64,000 nucleotides of DNA from Aphanomyces cochlioides (lineage: Eukaryota; Oomycota; Saprolegniomycetes; Saprolegniales; Verrucalvaceae): contig JAHQRK010000015.1 of the NCBI GenBank assembly GCA_019828595.1, forward strand, positions 2,038,147-2,102,146, in the 5' to 3' direction. Of this stretch, positions 29,743 through 39,202 are shown piece by piece (within the stretch, counting starts at the first letter, position 1; each line of letters begins with the position of its first letter). The notes below the pieces were generated by a model. That model ran no database searches. It had not been told where the DNA came from and was given only the letters and a program-made list of their open reading frames with translations. Both the position numbers and the translations under genes were made by a program.

Positions 29743-30612
29743 TAGTTGGAAATGATATAAATACCGACGATAATGCTTGCAACATGTTGAGTATTTCATT
29801 GATATTTGCAATTGCAGTCGACTTCGAAACTCCAAACAAGGCAGCTGTAGAGCCAAAACTTCCTTCGCTAGCAAGATAAGCCAGGGTCATGGCTGTACGG
29901 CAAACATGATTTACACGTGCAGATGGGGGCGGTATGCGATATCCTTATTCATAGGCTATAACCAACAACCTCTCTGCAATGAAATGGAGAGTTTGACGAG
30001 AGACACGCAGGTTTGAACGAAACCATCCATCATCTACGCATGCCTGCGCACCTGTTCTTTTGTTAAACAACCAGCATTGACAGCCCACCTTTCCATGTAT
30101 TGTTTCGAATGGTTTGTACGTTTTGTCGAGGGCCCGCATGTCGACGCCCATCGCTGCCAATTGCGGCAACTGCCCCAGCGATGCATGCCACCATCGCCAG
30201 TAGTGTGTTTTCATCTATTTTAACCAATGAACATGCAAATTGTGTCAACTTTTCTTGAAAAGGCCATCAACTTTTTGAAAACTCCCTACATTAAAACTTC
30301 AAGTGTTTCCGTCTACTTTTTAAAAAGTAGGCCCTGGACCTACTTGGAGAAAACGTCGATGAACCCATCTATTTCTGATGAAGTCGACGAAGAAAAAGTC
30401 GACTTTTTTCAACTTCGACCAGACCCTATGAGGCTGGTCGCTATAACTTTTCGTTCCTGCCTGGCAGGGATGGATTTCTTCCCCGACCAGGTCATTTTCG
30501 CTCAACAATTCCATGTCGCTGTTCTCCCCATCGTCCCTTGCTGTGTCGTCTTCGCTTAGTTGGGGAGGATCAGGATCGGTCGTCATCAGGGATCCGACAG
30601 AAAGTCCTGGCA

Positions 30613-30668
30613 GAACACTAAAATAATCATACATTACCCGGCGAACACTAAAATAATCATACATTACC
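30613..30668. repeat. 26-bp tandem duplication
   Basis: GAACACTAAAATAATCATAC plus six further bases occurs twice (30613-30638 and 30643-30668), separated by 4 bp. Confidence 0.85.
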
Positions 30669-30766
30669 TCTAAAATCGTGGCAGTTTTTAGCAGGCTTAT
30701 TGCCAGTTTGCTTCCTTTTTGCATCACATTTGAACCATTGTTTTTTTAGATCTTGAAGCTATGTAG

Positions 30767-31159
30767 TTATGCGTAAGCTGGTGAATTGATAGATGTTACC
30801 TTATTTTGAACTTGCGTTTTGTCGAATGGACGCCCCATTTCTTCAGAGAGAGTACGAGCCAGTTCTTCATATGCTTCCCTCATGTTTTGATTGTTCTTGA
30901 TACTGTTGAAACGAGGACCAAGGACAGTGTAGCGCAGGTGAAAGAGCTGGACAACCGACTCATGGCACCATTTCGCACTTGACGCTTTCGATCGTGGCGT
31001 GGAATGGTTTGCCATTGAGCTTCTCGTCTTGACTGGAAAATGGAAATTGAGGGAAGAAGGAAGACCAATTAAGAAATAGCTATTTTTATCCAATGAATAT
31101 GTTCCGGTGAAGGTTTTCACTCCTTCACAGAGACTCGCTGCCTCTGTGACTTTTTTCAT
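30767..31159 (-). CDS. Myb/SANT-like DNA-binding fragment, probably transposon-derived
   Basis: A 130-residue frame without a clear start context. It contains a Trp-led three-helix region (AKWCHESVVQLFHLRYTVLG, then MREAYEELARTLSEEMGRP), ending FDKTQVQNKV. This is the usual organisation of the Myb-like companion proteins of Harbinger or of MADF-type oomycete multicopy genes. An acidic frame on the same strand (30320-30727, SEDDTARDDGENSDMELLSE) may be its second exon, into which the Harbinger end at 30427 is inserted. Likely a broken element. Confidence 0.4.
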   Translation of the reverse strand: MKKVTEAASLCEGVKTFTGTYSLDKNSYFLIGLPSSLNFHFPVKTRSSMANHSTPRSKASSAKWCHESVVQLFHLRYTVLGPRFNSIKNNQNMREAYEELARTLSEEMGRPFDKTQVQNKVTSINSPAYA

Positions 31160-31839
31160 CCATGAGGAGAAACCACCCGAGACACATCCGGAATACGGAT
31201 AGAAGCAACCAAGCAGGTTGTAACCGAGGTGGATTTTTTAGTCTCAGTTTTTTCCCCGACCAACCTCTAAGCTGTATTTCTAACATATAACTTTATTCAA
31301 TGTCAAACTTTTAATAGTGTGTATAGGATGTCAAAAGGAAGTGCAATGATGGTTACGATTTGCAGCGACTGTTGAGTGACATGCGATTACAGTGCAAATC
31401 GAAGGCATCGTCACTCCTTATGAATCTCTAATCTAAAAGCCAGCAGATCGAAGCGGGGAATATCGTTGTTGCCTTCTTGCCCCTTGAAACGCCTTCACAG
31501 TAAACAGGCAGCGAAAATATGGAGAAAGGAAATCAAAGAGGGGGAAACAAGTTCGGGTCAGAAACCTTGCTAGTTGAGGATGCTAAAGCTCTTTTCCTCA
31601 AATTCGCATTGAACAAACGGTGCCGGGGGCGGCAATTGAGCAGGTCTTTCCTAGTGATAAGCACGCTAGCTTTGGGAATTGTGCATTGTTGCATTTGATT
31701 AGACACCGGTGCTTCGATGACGACTAGAACAATCGTGAGCTCTATTATCAGCTTAAAACTAATCTACGACGCCTCCATCCAATCATATTGTCGTCAAAAT
31801 GAAGCTTATGACCGAATCGCATCGATGATAGTGGTGGAT
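31160..31839. other. No recognised feature
   Basis: Mixed-composition sequence with no coding region, repeat or element end that could be supported. Confidence 0.4.
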
Positions 31840-32148
31840 TTACAATTTCTTGTTGTTTCTGCGCTGGTGGATAGCGCCACCGATGGCCTTGCCCGCGCGG
31901 ACGGCAGCCGAAAAGCCTCGCGCGGCGAGCGCGAAGAACTGCCTCTTGGCTGGTCTTCTACCGCGGTTTGTGTCGACTCCAGTGGAGAAACCGGCTTGAG
32001 AGGTAGCGTAGCGCGTATTCGCGGGAGCATGAAGGTTGTGACTCGGGAAATAATCAGGATTGACACCACCACGGGACCGACGAGATCCTGGCTGTGCAGC
32101 CACTTGGACGGCGAGCGCAACGACAAGGAGCAAAGCCGGTCGAAACAT
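31840..32148 (-). CDS. Secreted cationic-peptide precursor, divergent member (peptide 1)
   Basis: A 102-residue frame. Signal peptide MFRPALLLVVALAVQVAAQP is followed by a pro-segment rich in Arg, Asn and Ser, then the dibasic junction RRPAKR-QFF at residues 68-69. The last 33 residues (FFALAARGFSAAVRAGKAIG onward, ending NNKKL) have no Asp or Glu and form an Ala/Gly-rich cationic helix. The pro-segment is not acidic, unlike the other six members, and the gene is on the opposite strand. An Inr-FPR promoter match (32163-32179) lies 15-31 bp upstream of the ATG. The ATG at 32148 is chosen because it gives the signal peptide. Role unknown; host-defence-like, cytolytic or signalling peptide are the candidates. 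Confidence 0.7.
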   Translation of the reverse strand: MFRPALLLVVALAVQVAAQPGSRRSRGGVNPDYFPSHNLHAPANTRYATSQAGFSTGVDTNRGRRPAKRQFFALAARGFSAAVRAGKAIGGAIHQRRNNKKL

Positions 32149-32162
32149 TGCTTGGCACTCGG

Positions 32163-32179
32163 CAAATTGTAAAATGAGT
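32163..32179 (-). promoter_or_regulatory. Inr-FPR core promoter of peptide gene 1
   Basis: The minus strand reads ACTCATTTTACAATTTGCC, matching the oomycete start-site consensus. Its position implies a 5' UTR of only about 20-25 nt. Confidence 0.7.
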
Positions 32180-32341
32180 CGTAAAACGACCTCTGGCCAA
32201 AGTTCCTGTCGCTCTCCGTCATAAGAAGCTCCAGGATTTTTTTTTCGCAAAACAGACTTTGCATGATGTTGCGATTGCCGCATCGTTCATTCGTCTCAAG
32301 ATCGTCACACTGAAAACGTCATAAAATAATGTGAGGCATAA

Positions 32342-32412
32342 ACCCTACACCCCTACAATTCATAACTCCCGAACCCCAACACCCCAAAAAGTTCTTAAAC
32401 CTCTACACCCCC
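32342..32412 (-). repeat. CCCC-rich tract (GGGGTT-like on the minus strand)
   Basis: At least seven runs of three to five C separated by TACA, AACA or TAAA spacers. It is the mirror of the GGGGTT tracts at 9936, 33615 and 34229. The rest of 32180-33172 holds no recognised gene, but has two TCCGGATAA palindromes (32838-32856 and 33015-33033). Confidence 0.55.
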
Positions 32413-33172
32413 TAAATTAGTGTATTTATTCAAATGGGGGTTTCCACTCGCGTAGTATTTCCCACTGACTTGGCAGAACTGTCGTCGAATGTTTTCCTCA
32501 GACGAGACACAACGCAAAGCCATTCCTCTGGCGGGAACATGAAAAGCGCATTCCAAGCACCTCTCGTGCATCCCACATGATCCGACGATTATTGTACTCG
32601 TGGATAAAAGAATCCAAACTTCCACGATCAAAAGGTTATAATAGTTGTTTGGACTGCTTTTTTCACGCCGTTCCTCGAGGATACAAGCACCTTGGCGTGC
32701 TGGTAGCTTTTCCAACGTCGTTCTGTGGCTCTGGAGATTGGAATGATCATCACGACATGTTTACGACACCGAAGCAGAGTATGTCACATTGGTACCGTGG
32801 TACACGGTGACTGATCACGACAACTGGACAACAAGATTCCGGATAAATATCCGGACAATCACCTTCATAGGACTTAGCTAGAAGGCTAACAAGTAAAGAT
32901 GGTCTCTCTACACTGAAAAGAGCACATGCTTGTGAGATTCAACCACTTTTCGCCTTGAAATTTCTCAAATTAAACGACGATAAGATTCCCTAATTCGAAC
33001 TCGATGCATGATTGTACGGATAATTATCCGGATGTTTAATGTGATGGGTCCAAACGACCTGAAAGAGAGATTGCATTGGAAAAAGATCTTTTATTACCAT
33101 CAAGCCTCTGACCCAGAGGATAACAATGCACGATATTGTCGTCGCGGAAATCATGGCAGTGTCAATGACTAG

Positions 33173-33186
33173 CGCATTATTCAATT
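33173..33186 (+). promoter_or_regulatory. Inr-FPR-like promoter of peptide gene 2
   Basis: GCATTATTCAATTT lies 4 bp before the ATG at 33191, in the same place as in the other family members. Confidence 0.5.
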
Positions 33187-33190
33187 TGAT

Positions 33191-33547
33191 ATGTCTGCAC
33201 TCGTCCGCCTTAGTGTGCTCTGTGCGCTTCTCCTCGTCCAAGTGACCATGGCCTACTTGCCCGCCCATCTCCAAGTTCGCCGCCAAGTGGTGCCGTTTGG
33301 AGCCCCTAACGAAGACGACCAAGGCCAATTGGTTCAAGATATGCAGGAGAAGATCGCCGTCGTGGATCCTGACGACAGTTTCCCCACCAAGAAGAAGCCC
33401 GCCAAGAAACAGTTCTTTGGCGGTCTTATTCGAGCTGTCATCAAGGGGAGCACGTCGGCCGCGAGAGGCGCTCGAGTTGGCGTCAAGGCTATGAAAGGAG
33501 TCAACCAAGCGCGCAATATGGTCTTGAACCGCGGTCGAAAACAGTAG
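33191..33547 (+). CDS. Secreted cationic-peptide precursor (peptide 2)
   Basis: A 118-residue frame. Signal peptide MSALVRLSVLCALLLVQVTM ends at AYLP. The pro-segment contains an acidic patch (APNEDDQGQLVQDMQEK, VVDPDDSFPT). The junction is KKKPAKK-QFFGG, with the dibasic pair at residues 72-73. The 45-residue tail (FFGGLIRAVIKGSTSAARGA onward, ending NRGRKQ) has ten or more Lys/Arg and no Asp or Glu. Hydrophobic and basic residues alternate every three or four positions, as in an amphipathic helix. It is single-exon, and the ATG is fixed by the signal peptide and the promoter spacing. No known family is recognised. Confidence 0.75.
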   Translation: MSALVRLSVLCALLLVQVTMAYLPAHLQVRRQVVPFGAPNEDDQGQLVQDMQEKIAVVDPDDSFPTKKKPAKKQFFGGLIRAVIKGSTSAARGARVGVKAMKGVNQARNMVLNRGRKQ

Positions 33548-33614
33548 ATTTGACCTTGTTGTAATCGTGGCAATGAATGCTATTGCGACCCAAGTCCTAC
33601 TTACACTATTAGAG

Positions 33615-33655
33615 TAGGGGGAAGGGGTTTATAAGGCTGGGGTGCAGGGGTTCCA
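33615..33655 (+). repeat. GGGG-rich tract downstream of peptide gene 2
   Basis: Five runs of four or five G in 41 bp, with TTTATAAGGCT and TGCA spacers. It can form a G-quadruplex on the plus strand in principle. Confidence 0.55.
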
Positions 33656-33793
33656 AGTTTGTCTCGACCAGCATCTTGGGACAAACTACTGTCGCCTTTG
33701 TCAGTTTATCCTGAGAAGTCTGTCGTCGACCGAGAACAGGATGACAATTCTCGACAAAGTCTGACAGATGCCACCGGCGAGTCAATGGTTTGA

Positions 33794-33807
33794 GCACTTT
33801 TCGATTT
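33794..33807 (+). promoter_or_regulatory. Inr-FPR-like promoter of peptide gene 3
   Basis: GCACTTTTCGATTT, 3 bp before the ATG at 33811. Confidence 0.55.
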
Positions 33808-33810
33808 GAC

Positions 33811-34173
33811 ATGACCAAGCTCGTCCGCATCGTGCTGCTCCTGGCGCTCTTCCTCGTCCAAACGACGATGGCGTACATCCCAAAGCATCTCCAGCTTCAG
33901 CGCGAGATGGTGCCGTACGTTCACCAAAACAAACAAGGCCAATTGGTGGAAGAAACAGTCGAGAGGATCACCGCGACGGACCCGGATGACAAATCCCCCA
34001 CCGCCAAGCGACCAGCCAAGCGCCAATTTTTCTTCGCCGCCATTGGCGCTATTGCCCGCGTCGCTAGCACTGCGGTGCGTGTGGCCAAGGCTGGTGTCAA
34101 GGTCGCGAAGGGCGTCAACCACGCTCGAAATGCCAACAACAACCGCAAGAACCACAAGAAGAAGTTGCTGTAA
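33811..34173 (+). CDS. Secreted cationic-peptide precursor (peptide 3)
   Basis: A 120-residue frame. The signal peptide MTKLVRIVLLLALFLVQTTM is followed by AYIPKHLQLQREMVPY, a motif shared by all but the most divergent member. The pro-segment is acidic (VEETVERITATDPDD). The junction is PTAKRPAKR-QFFF, dibasic at residues 70-71. The 49-residue tail (FFFAAIGAIARVASTAVRVA onward, ending NHKKKLL) carries eleven Lys/Arg and no acidic residue. The helical period suits an amphipathic, cecropin-like peptide. Cleavage by a kexin-type protease in the secretory path is inferred. A TTG seven codons upstream is ignored in favour of the ATG. Confidence 0.8.
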   Translation: MTKLVRIVLLLALFLVQTTMAYIPKHLQLQREMVPYVHQNKQGQLVEETVERITATDPDDKSPTAKRPAKRQFFFAAIGAIARVASTAVRVAKAGVKVAKGVNHARNANNNRKNHKKKLL

Positions 34174-34228
34174 GCAGGCCAGTTGAGATGACTGCCATGG
34201 CCATGATATACTGTGATTATTACACTGA

Positions 34229-34266
34229 TGACAAGGGGTTGAAGGGGTTGAAGGGGTTCTTGGGGA
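34229..34266 (+). repeat. GGGGTTGAA tandem tract downstream of peptide gene 3
   Basis: AAGGGGTTG occurs twice, with AAGGGGTTC and TTGGGG next, giving four G4 runs in 38 bp. Confidence 0.65.
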
Positions 34267-34419
34267 TTCACCGTGTGCTGGGTTGACAATCTCGACCAGA
34301 ACAACGTGACGCAGAAGTGCTGTTGGGTTGCCATGCAGTCGGCCGAAAGCATACTGGAGAGCCATAGATTAGACGAGCAGACCACGAACGACCCAGCCAA
34401 CTCTGGGCTTAGCTTCTTC

Positions 34420-34433
34420 TCACTTTTCAATTT
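34420..34433 (+). promoter_or_regulatory. Inr-FPR promoter of peptide gene 4
   Basis: TCACTTTTCAATTT, 3 bp before the ATG at 34437; a close match to the oomycete consensus. Confidence 0.65.
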
Positions 34434-34436
34434 GAC

Positions 34437-34802
34437 ATGACCAAGCTCGTCCGCCTTGTGCTGCTCCTCGCGCTCTTCCTCGTCCAAACGACGATGGCAT
34501 ACATCCCAGAGGACCTCCAGCTTCAACGCGACATGGTGCCGTACGTCCATAAGAACGAGCGAGGCGAATTGGTGGAGGACATGATGGAGAGAATCACCGC
34601 GATCGACCCGTATGACAAGTTCCCCACAAAGAAGAAACCAGCCAAGCGCCAATTCTGGTTTGCTGCCGTTGGCGCCATCGCCCGCGTCGCTAGCACTGTT
34701 GGACGAGTGGCCAAGGCTGGCGTCAAGATCGCGAAAGGGGTCAGCCACGCCCGGAATACCGTCAACAACCACCGAAACAACCAAAAGAAGAAGATATTGT
34801 AA
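34437..34802 (+). CDS. Secreted cationic-peptide precursor (peptide 4)
   Basis: A 121-residue frame very like peptide 3. The signal peptide is MTKLVRLVLLLALFLVQTTM, then AYIPEDLQLQRDMVPY. The acidic pro-segment has ERGELVEDMMERITAIDPYD, and the junction is KKKPAKR-QFWF with KR at residues 70-71. The 50-residue tail (FWFAAVGAIARVASTVGRVA onward, ending QKKKIL) has no Asp or Glu. It differs from its neighbours in using a Trp in the first helical turn. It lies 264 bp after peptide 3 in the same orientation, and is followed by a strong hairpin at 34967. Confidence 0.8.
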   Translation: MTKLVRLVLLLALFLVQTTMAYIPEDLQLQRDMVPYVHKNERGELVEDMMERITAIDPYDKFPTKKKPAKRQFWFAAVGAIARVASTVGRVAKAGVKIAKGVSHARNTVNNHRNNQKKKIL

Positions 34803-34966
34803 ATGTAATACAGATGCATTCTATCGGGACTGTGTCGGTGGATTATACGCAGCATCGAGCAAAGCAAGCGCTGTCGGGAGGTTGTGTTCTTGCGTCGTGT
34901 CATTGACTTGGGACGGGACTTTGTCATGGGTGAGCTCAGTGCGATTGGATGAAATACCGGTATGCT

Positions 34967-35004
34967 GAGGGAACAGCGGGGAACAACATCCCCGCTGTTC
35001 CCTC
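34967..35004. repeat. Perfect 16-bp inverted repeat with 6-nt loop
   Basis: GAGGGAACAGCGGGGA (34967-34982) and its exact complement (34989-35004) flank ACAACA. It lies 165 bp beyond the stop of peptide gene 4. An RNA copy would form a very stable stem; whether it acts in termination, processing or small-RNA production is unknown. Confidence 0.9.
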
Positions 35005-35283
35005 GGCAGCAGTGAGATACCCAGCTTGACTTGTCAAATCCGCAGCGCCGTGCCAGATATCGTTGCCTGTCGGACGTTTTCCATGTTGAGCGACACGCGC
35101 GGAGAGATCGACCACCGACTTGGATGCATTCTATCGTGCATGTGGCGCTCGTTGGGAAATGCTCCATCGAGATTGTTGTCAATTGACATCACGGCTTCTA
35201 ATCGAGGAAGAATCCATTACAGGTCAATTTGTGGTCAGGTCATATGTCTGGTCAAGAGAGTTTTTTTGGCGAGGTCACGTGTA

Positions 35284-37486
35284 ACCTAAAGCTTCAATTT
35301 ATGACAAATGCTTCAATTTATGACGTATTGATTATAGCCAATCATGTATCGTGATTTCTTACAGCGAATACCTCCATCTCCATATACCTGTCATATTCCA
35401 TAAATAGATTTTCAAGGACATTTCTGGTTGCCATCCATTCCACCAATGCAGCCTCTTCCCAAACCTCGCAGTCGCTACACTAGAGACGAGCTACTCCGAG
35501 CTGTCGAGCATGTGCTTGCAGGGACACCTGGTGTTGAAGTCGCAGACGCCTCAAAAATACCGTACGACACACTCATGCGTAAAGTCCGCGAAGCTCGCGA
35601 TGGCACCTTAAAAGAACCTGCTCGACGAGGGCCCAAAACCTTTTTGCCACCGAGCTGTGAGGCAGACCTTGTTGCATGGATATGCTCAATACAGATGGAT
35701 GGGCATCCAACAGACCGAGCTTGTATTTTGAAAGTGGCCAACAAAATAGCCCGCCGCTTGGACTCTAGTGTGACATTGCAAGGCGGTTGGTATCACCGGT
35801 TCATGTCTCGCCATCCTCAACTTACCTCCCGTACCGCACAAGTGATATCTCGCACTCGAAATTGTGTGAGTGGGAGTGCTGTGTCTTTAATGCATGACAC
35901 TTTAGCCAAAACAATTGAAGACCACGGTTTAACTGCAGACCGAGTCTTCAATATGGATGAAACGTCGTTTTCATCTCGACAAAATAAAAAAAAGTTGTCG
36001 CCTTGAAAGGCTCTCGCAACGTTTGGACAAAGATTTTGGCGACCAACTTTCATCTCTCCGTCGTTGCATGTGGTAGTGCCGACGGCACTATGGCCCCCCC
36101 TCTCTTTTTATTTCCTGGAGAACGTATTGATCGTTCTTTGGGCGTTTGCAGTTCTATTCCTGGTGCTGCGATTTCAACATCTCCGAAAGGGTTTATGAAC
36201 GAACCTTTATTCGAAAATTGGCTTAGATTCTTCTCAGAGTCTGTTGGCCAAGAGATCCTGCGTCACATTCTCCTTGTCTTCGACGGCTTGTCCTCGCACT
36301 ACTCGGAAGATATTGTCTCTCTTTGCAATGATCTTGACATTATTTTGATGTGTCTCCCAGCCAACGCCACTCACTTGTTCCAACCCTTGGATATTTGTGT
36401 CTTCATCTCCTTCAAAAATGCCATTCGACAAGGCGTTTATGAAGAAACAATCAATGATGGTAGCGTTTATGATCTTTGTATTAGTCTAGTTGGTCATCTA
36501 ACTTATCATGTAGAGAGTGGCAATATGTACAGCATATCCAAAGAAGTTGCTCTGAAAATAGCATCAAGTGCCTGGATAGAGAAAGTACAGTCGTCAAATA
36601 TGATTTCTGGCTTTAAGACGACTGGTATATTGCCTCTAAGCTATGATCGAATGATGGAAAGGTTCAAGCTATTCCAAGATGGTGGTGTACCATCATCCCA
36701 CTTGGAAGCCGAATGGATGAAGAGACGCGATGAGATTCGTCATGACATCCTATGCCTACCACCTTCAACGAAAAAACGTGGTCCCGCAACATCCAAAACA
36801 ATTGACGTCGCAGGGCGCGTGCTGACCATGTCTTTGCTCCAAGAAATTGATGCGACGAAAGAACAGCGAAGACTTGCTCGTGAGCAAGCCACCAAGATGC
36901 GCCAAACACGCGAAAAAAAGAGGAAGAGAAAGTCGCTGGTCCAACCACCGCTCTCGACGCCACCAGAAAACAACACCACGACGGAAACTGAAGCGACGTT
37001 CGTGTCTTCGTCATCTAAATAACGTTTGAGTTCATGAATTCAGTCGTCGTTAGATTTCTTACCTGGCTTGAGATCTCTGCTTGAGATCTCGAGGCATGGA
37101 CTTGTCGCGACTTGCTTGCAAATTGGATAGTGGCAAGATCTGGAAATATTTTGATACAATATATTCTTATATTTTATATCTTTTTGTATCTTATATTAAT
37201 TCTTTTGACAATTAATATTTCCATTGTAAAAAATATAAGCACCTTTTCATAGTTAAACAAAGTGTAATCCCTTTGTCTTAAACTGAAACCTTGATCGTCC
37301 GATACATCCACCTTTCTGTGTAAAGCAATATACAATGAAAACGAATAATTCTTTCAATAATTTATAGAGCCGTTTCCTGTCGTTACAACGACGTTTTCAG
37401 AATCCAAAACAGACAAGTCTGCGATGAGGTATGGGAAATCTTCGGTGTCGCATCGGCCAGATTTGTCATAAATTGAAGCTTTAGGT
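35284..37486 (+). mobile_element. Pogo/Jerky-type transposon inside the peptide cluster
   Basis: A 2203-bp element flanked by TA (35282-35283 and 37487-37488). It has perfect 26-bp terminal inverted repeats beginning ACCTAAAGCTTCAATTTATG. It separates peptide genes 1-4 from 5-7. Flanking DNA on both sides is rich in GGTCA words (35221-35280 and 37489-37560), so it seems to have inserted into a GGTCA-repeat region. It encodes one transposase. Confidence 0.88.
35446..37022 (+). pseudogene. Pogo/Jerky-type DDE transposase with one frameshift
   Basis: The frame starts MQPLPKPRSRYTRDELLRAV, with a Psq-type helix-turn-helix and a CENP-B-like segment (VTLQGGWYHRFMSRHPQL). The first catalytic motif is VFNMDETSFSS. 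A run of eight A at 35988-35995 shifts the frame; nine A would restore QNKKKVVALKGSR. The second half (36003 on) has Asp in LLVFDGLSSHYS and Asp in HLFQPLDICVF, then a basic C terminus (REKKRKRKS). The single homopolymer lesion could be a sequencing or assembly error, so the element may in fact be intact. Confidence 0.85.
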
Positions 37487-37488
37487 TA

Positions 37489-39185
37489 GGTCACACTCAG
37501 GTCATGTCGGGGTCACACATTTTCCACGTGTTATTGATGAGGTCATAGGTTAGGGTGAGAAAATCACAATATCGTGATGGGCATTTATATTTCAGCTTCC
37601 ATTTTGGCAAAGATCAAGCTCCCATAGTCTAATCTTGCTGTTGATATTCGTGCAGAACTCTCAAAGATATCTACATTGGTGGTGAAACATAAAATCGGCG
37701 ATGTCCATAGTTAAATTATCGTAAGCACCTTGGATTAGCATCGCATTTTGATGTGTATATCGTAGTCATCCTCAAGATGAGCCGCCATTAGGCACGTCTC
37801 TTATTGTACTCCATTCTTACTCTCAATTAGGCTATCAAGGTTGTGACTTCCGGGCGAAAACACGCGAGATGGAGAGAATGGCACTTGATTAGATCACCGT
37901 GAATTCCAACCTAAGGCTAGAAACATATCTGCCCTACAACGGCTCAGGACAAACTGTCCCTTACTGTGCCAATTAATACTATCTGTCCTCGACGAACTTG
38001 GTCCTACTTGACAGTTGCCTCGAGGCCACATTGCAGACTTTATTGTTTGGTTAAATATGACAAAATAGCCTAAGTAGATAATTGTAATGGACCTTTAGCG
38101 TCGTTGACCCGAGATGAATCGCAAGACATATCAAACAGAGCGAACGACGTTAATAATTATCGGTTGTATGATGTATGTAGACGTGATTAAGTTCACCATC
38201 ATTGAGTGATGTGAAATGCAAAAGCTCTCAGAAGCTTTACCTTTTTGGGGCATGTGCTTTCCAATTCAGCGTGCATGGCTGGACGCGCGTTGTGAGTTTA
38301 AGCGTGTGTTTTGTCAGTATTTTAGAGAGCAATAGCTCAAAGGAAAGCCCTTCTCTTTCGACGCCTAACCAAAACTGAATCTAATTTACGCCACCATTTC
38401 TGACCCTTGTTGCTTGCGCGCTTCTCATTTGCAGCATTGAACTGCTGGTAGATGTTACGAGTTGTTGTGGCCACCGTCGGTCATTCTCTAAAAGCAGTTG
38501 TTTCACGTAACGATTCCAAGCCATGAATAGCGTAAAATATTGTGGCTACTCTAGATTCACCGCTAGAAGTGGTAGGTTTAGTGCCAAATGCGTAGAGCAT
38601 TCTATTAGCAATTCCTTCCGTCTTCGAACTCATTTCTCACTGTCTCGTTTTCCAGATAGTATTGCAGAGTATTCTACGTGTCATGAGAAAGCTGATTAGA
38701 TCCCATCGGAAGGATTTTAACTCTCCTACATGTCTGCGGGAAGTGTCGATGAGCCGTCTGTCTCTTTGTGCAAGCTCCTTTGGAAGATGTGACCTATATT
38801 TGGTGAGAGTATTGTGACCGCCCAGATCACGCGTAGATCACGTGAGCTAGAGGCGTGACCTGACCCGGCGATGACCTGTTTTTTACCTTACCCTAATCGA
38901 CATGGGTTTCTCGCACCACGAGCAAGGTCAAAGAGCAACGTTTCTCACGAAAGATGCGGGAAAGTTTACTCCTGGCACAGGACTCCTCGGTGCATTTGAC
39001 CTCAAGATCGCAGTCGTCCAGATGTGCACGAAATCGATGCTGAATCGAGAGCCCATGCAGCTCCTCCACGAGCTTCCAGCGCCGGTCTCCACCTCCAGCT
39101 CCATTTTCTCAGTACACAATTGCACAGGGTGACGCACTCTTGGTGAAAATTAACGACGGCAAACGACATTGACGTGTTCCCCTTG
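37489..39185. other. Non-coding region with GGTCA-type repeats at both ends
   Basis: GGTCAC/GGTCAT words cluster at 37489-37560, and complementary GTGACC/TGACC words at 38816-38885, around 1.3 kb of sequence without a recognised gene. Degenerate repeats of the peptide-gene upstream region (for example GAGCAACGTTTCTCACG at 38931 and GCTCCTCCACGAGCTTC at 39060) begin after 38900 and recur upstream of peptide gene 6. Confidence 0.45.
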
Positions 39186-39201
39186 TCATTTCCCAAATTG
39201 A
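39186..39201 (+). promoter_or_regulatory. Inr-FPR promoter of peptide gene 5
   Basis: TCATTTCCCAAATTGA, ending 1 bp before the ATG at 39203; an exact match to TCATTYYNCAWWTT. Confidence 0.7.
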
Positions 39202-39202
39202 C

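Larger units (their letters stand above)
27314..30214 (-). pseudogene. PIF/Harbinger DDE transposase, interrupted by a mariner-like element
   Basis: The N-terminal half (30214 to 29743) has WFRSNLRVSRQTLHFIAERL, an in-frame TAA at 29945-29947, then ASEGSFGSTAALFGVSKST, a helix-turn-helix. It stops at SFPTT. The C-terminal half resumes at 27975 with FEAWQQLSNEFEAICGFPE, VAGAVDGSLFRIERP (first Asp), HLLGDAGYTLSTKL (second Asp) and NPVECAFGALKGRWRI (Glu). Removing the insertion and one TA restores a single frame exactly (CCA ACT ACG TTT GAA). The C-half itself appears to change frame near 27770-27830 (QAT to SLRAGS). The upstream start is uncertain. Confidence 0.82.
26487..30427 (-). mobile_element. 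PIF/Harbinger transposon, split by a mariner-like insertion
   Basis: Termini form a 17-bp inverted repeat with one mismatch: AGGGCCTGGTCGAAGTT at 26487-26503 and the complement of AGGGTCTGGTCGAAGTT at 30411-30427. Two ORFs are present in convergent orientation, as is usual for Harbinger: a Myb/SANT-type ORF on the plus strand and the DDE transposase on the minus strand. Without the 1.77-kb insertion the element would be about 2.17 kb. A clean 3-bp target duplication was not found, so the insertion is old. Confidence 0.72.

Noticed and set aside
31717..32172. Plus-strand 151-residue frame
   Set aside because: Antisense to peptide gene 1, which has a signal peptide, the shared junction and a promoter match.
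37560..38815. Possible element between the GGTCA clusters
   Set aside because: No consistent terminal repeat or target duplication could be aligned; left as a non-coding region.
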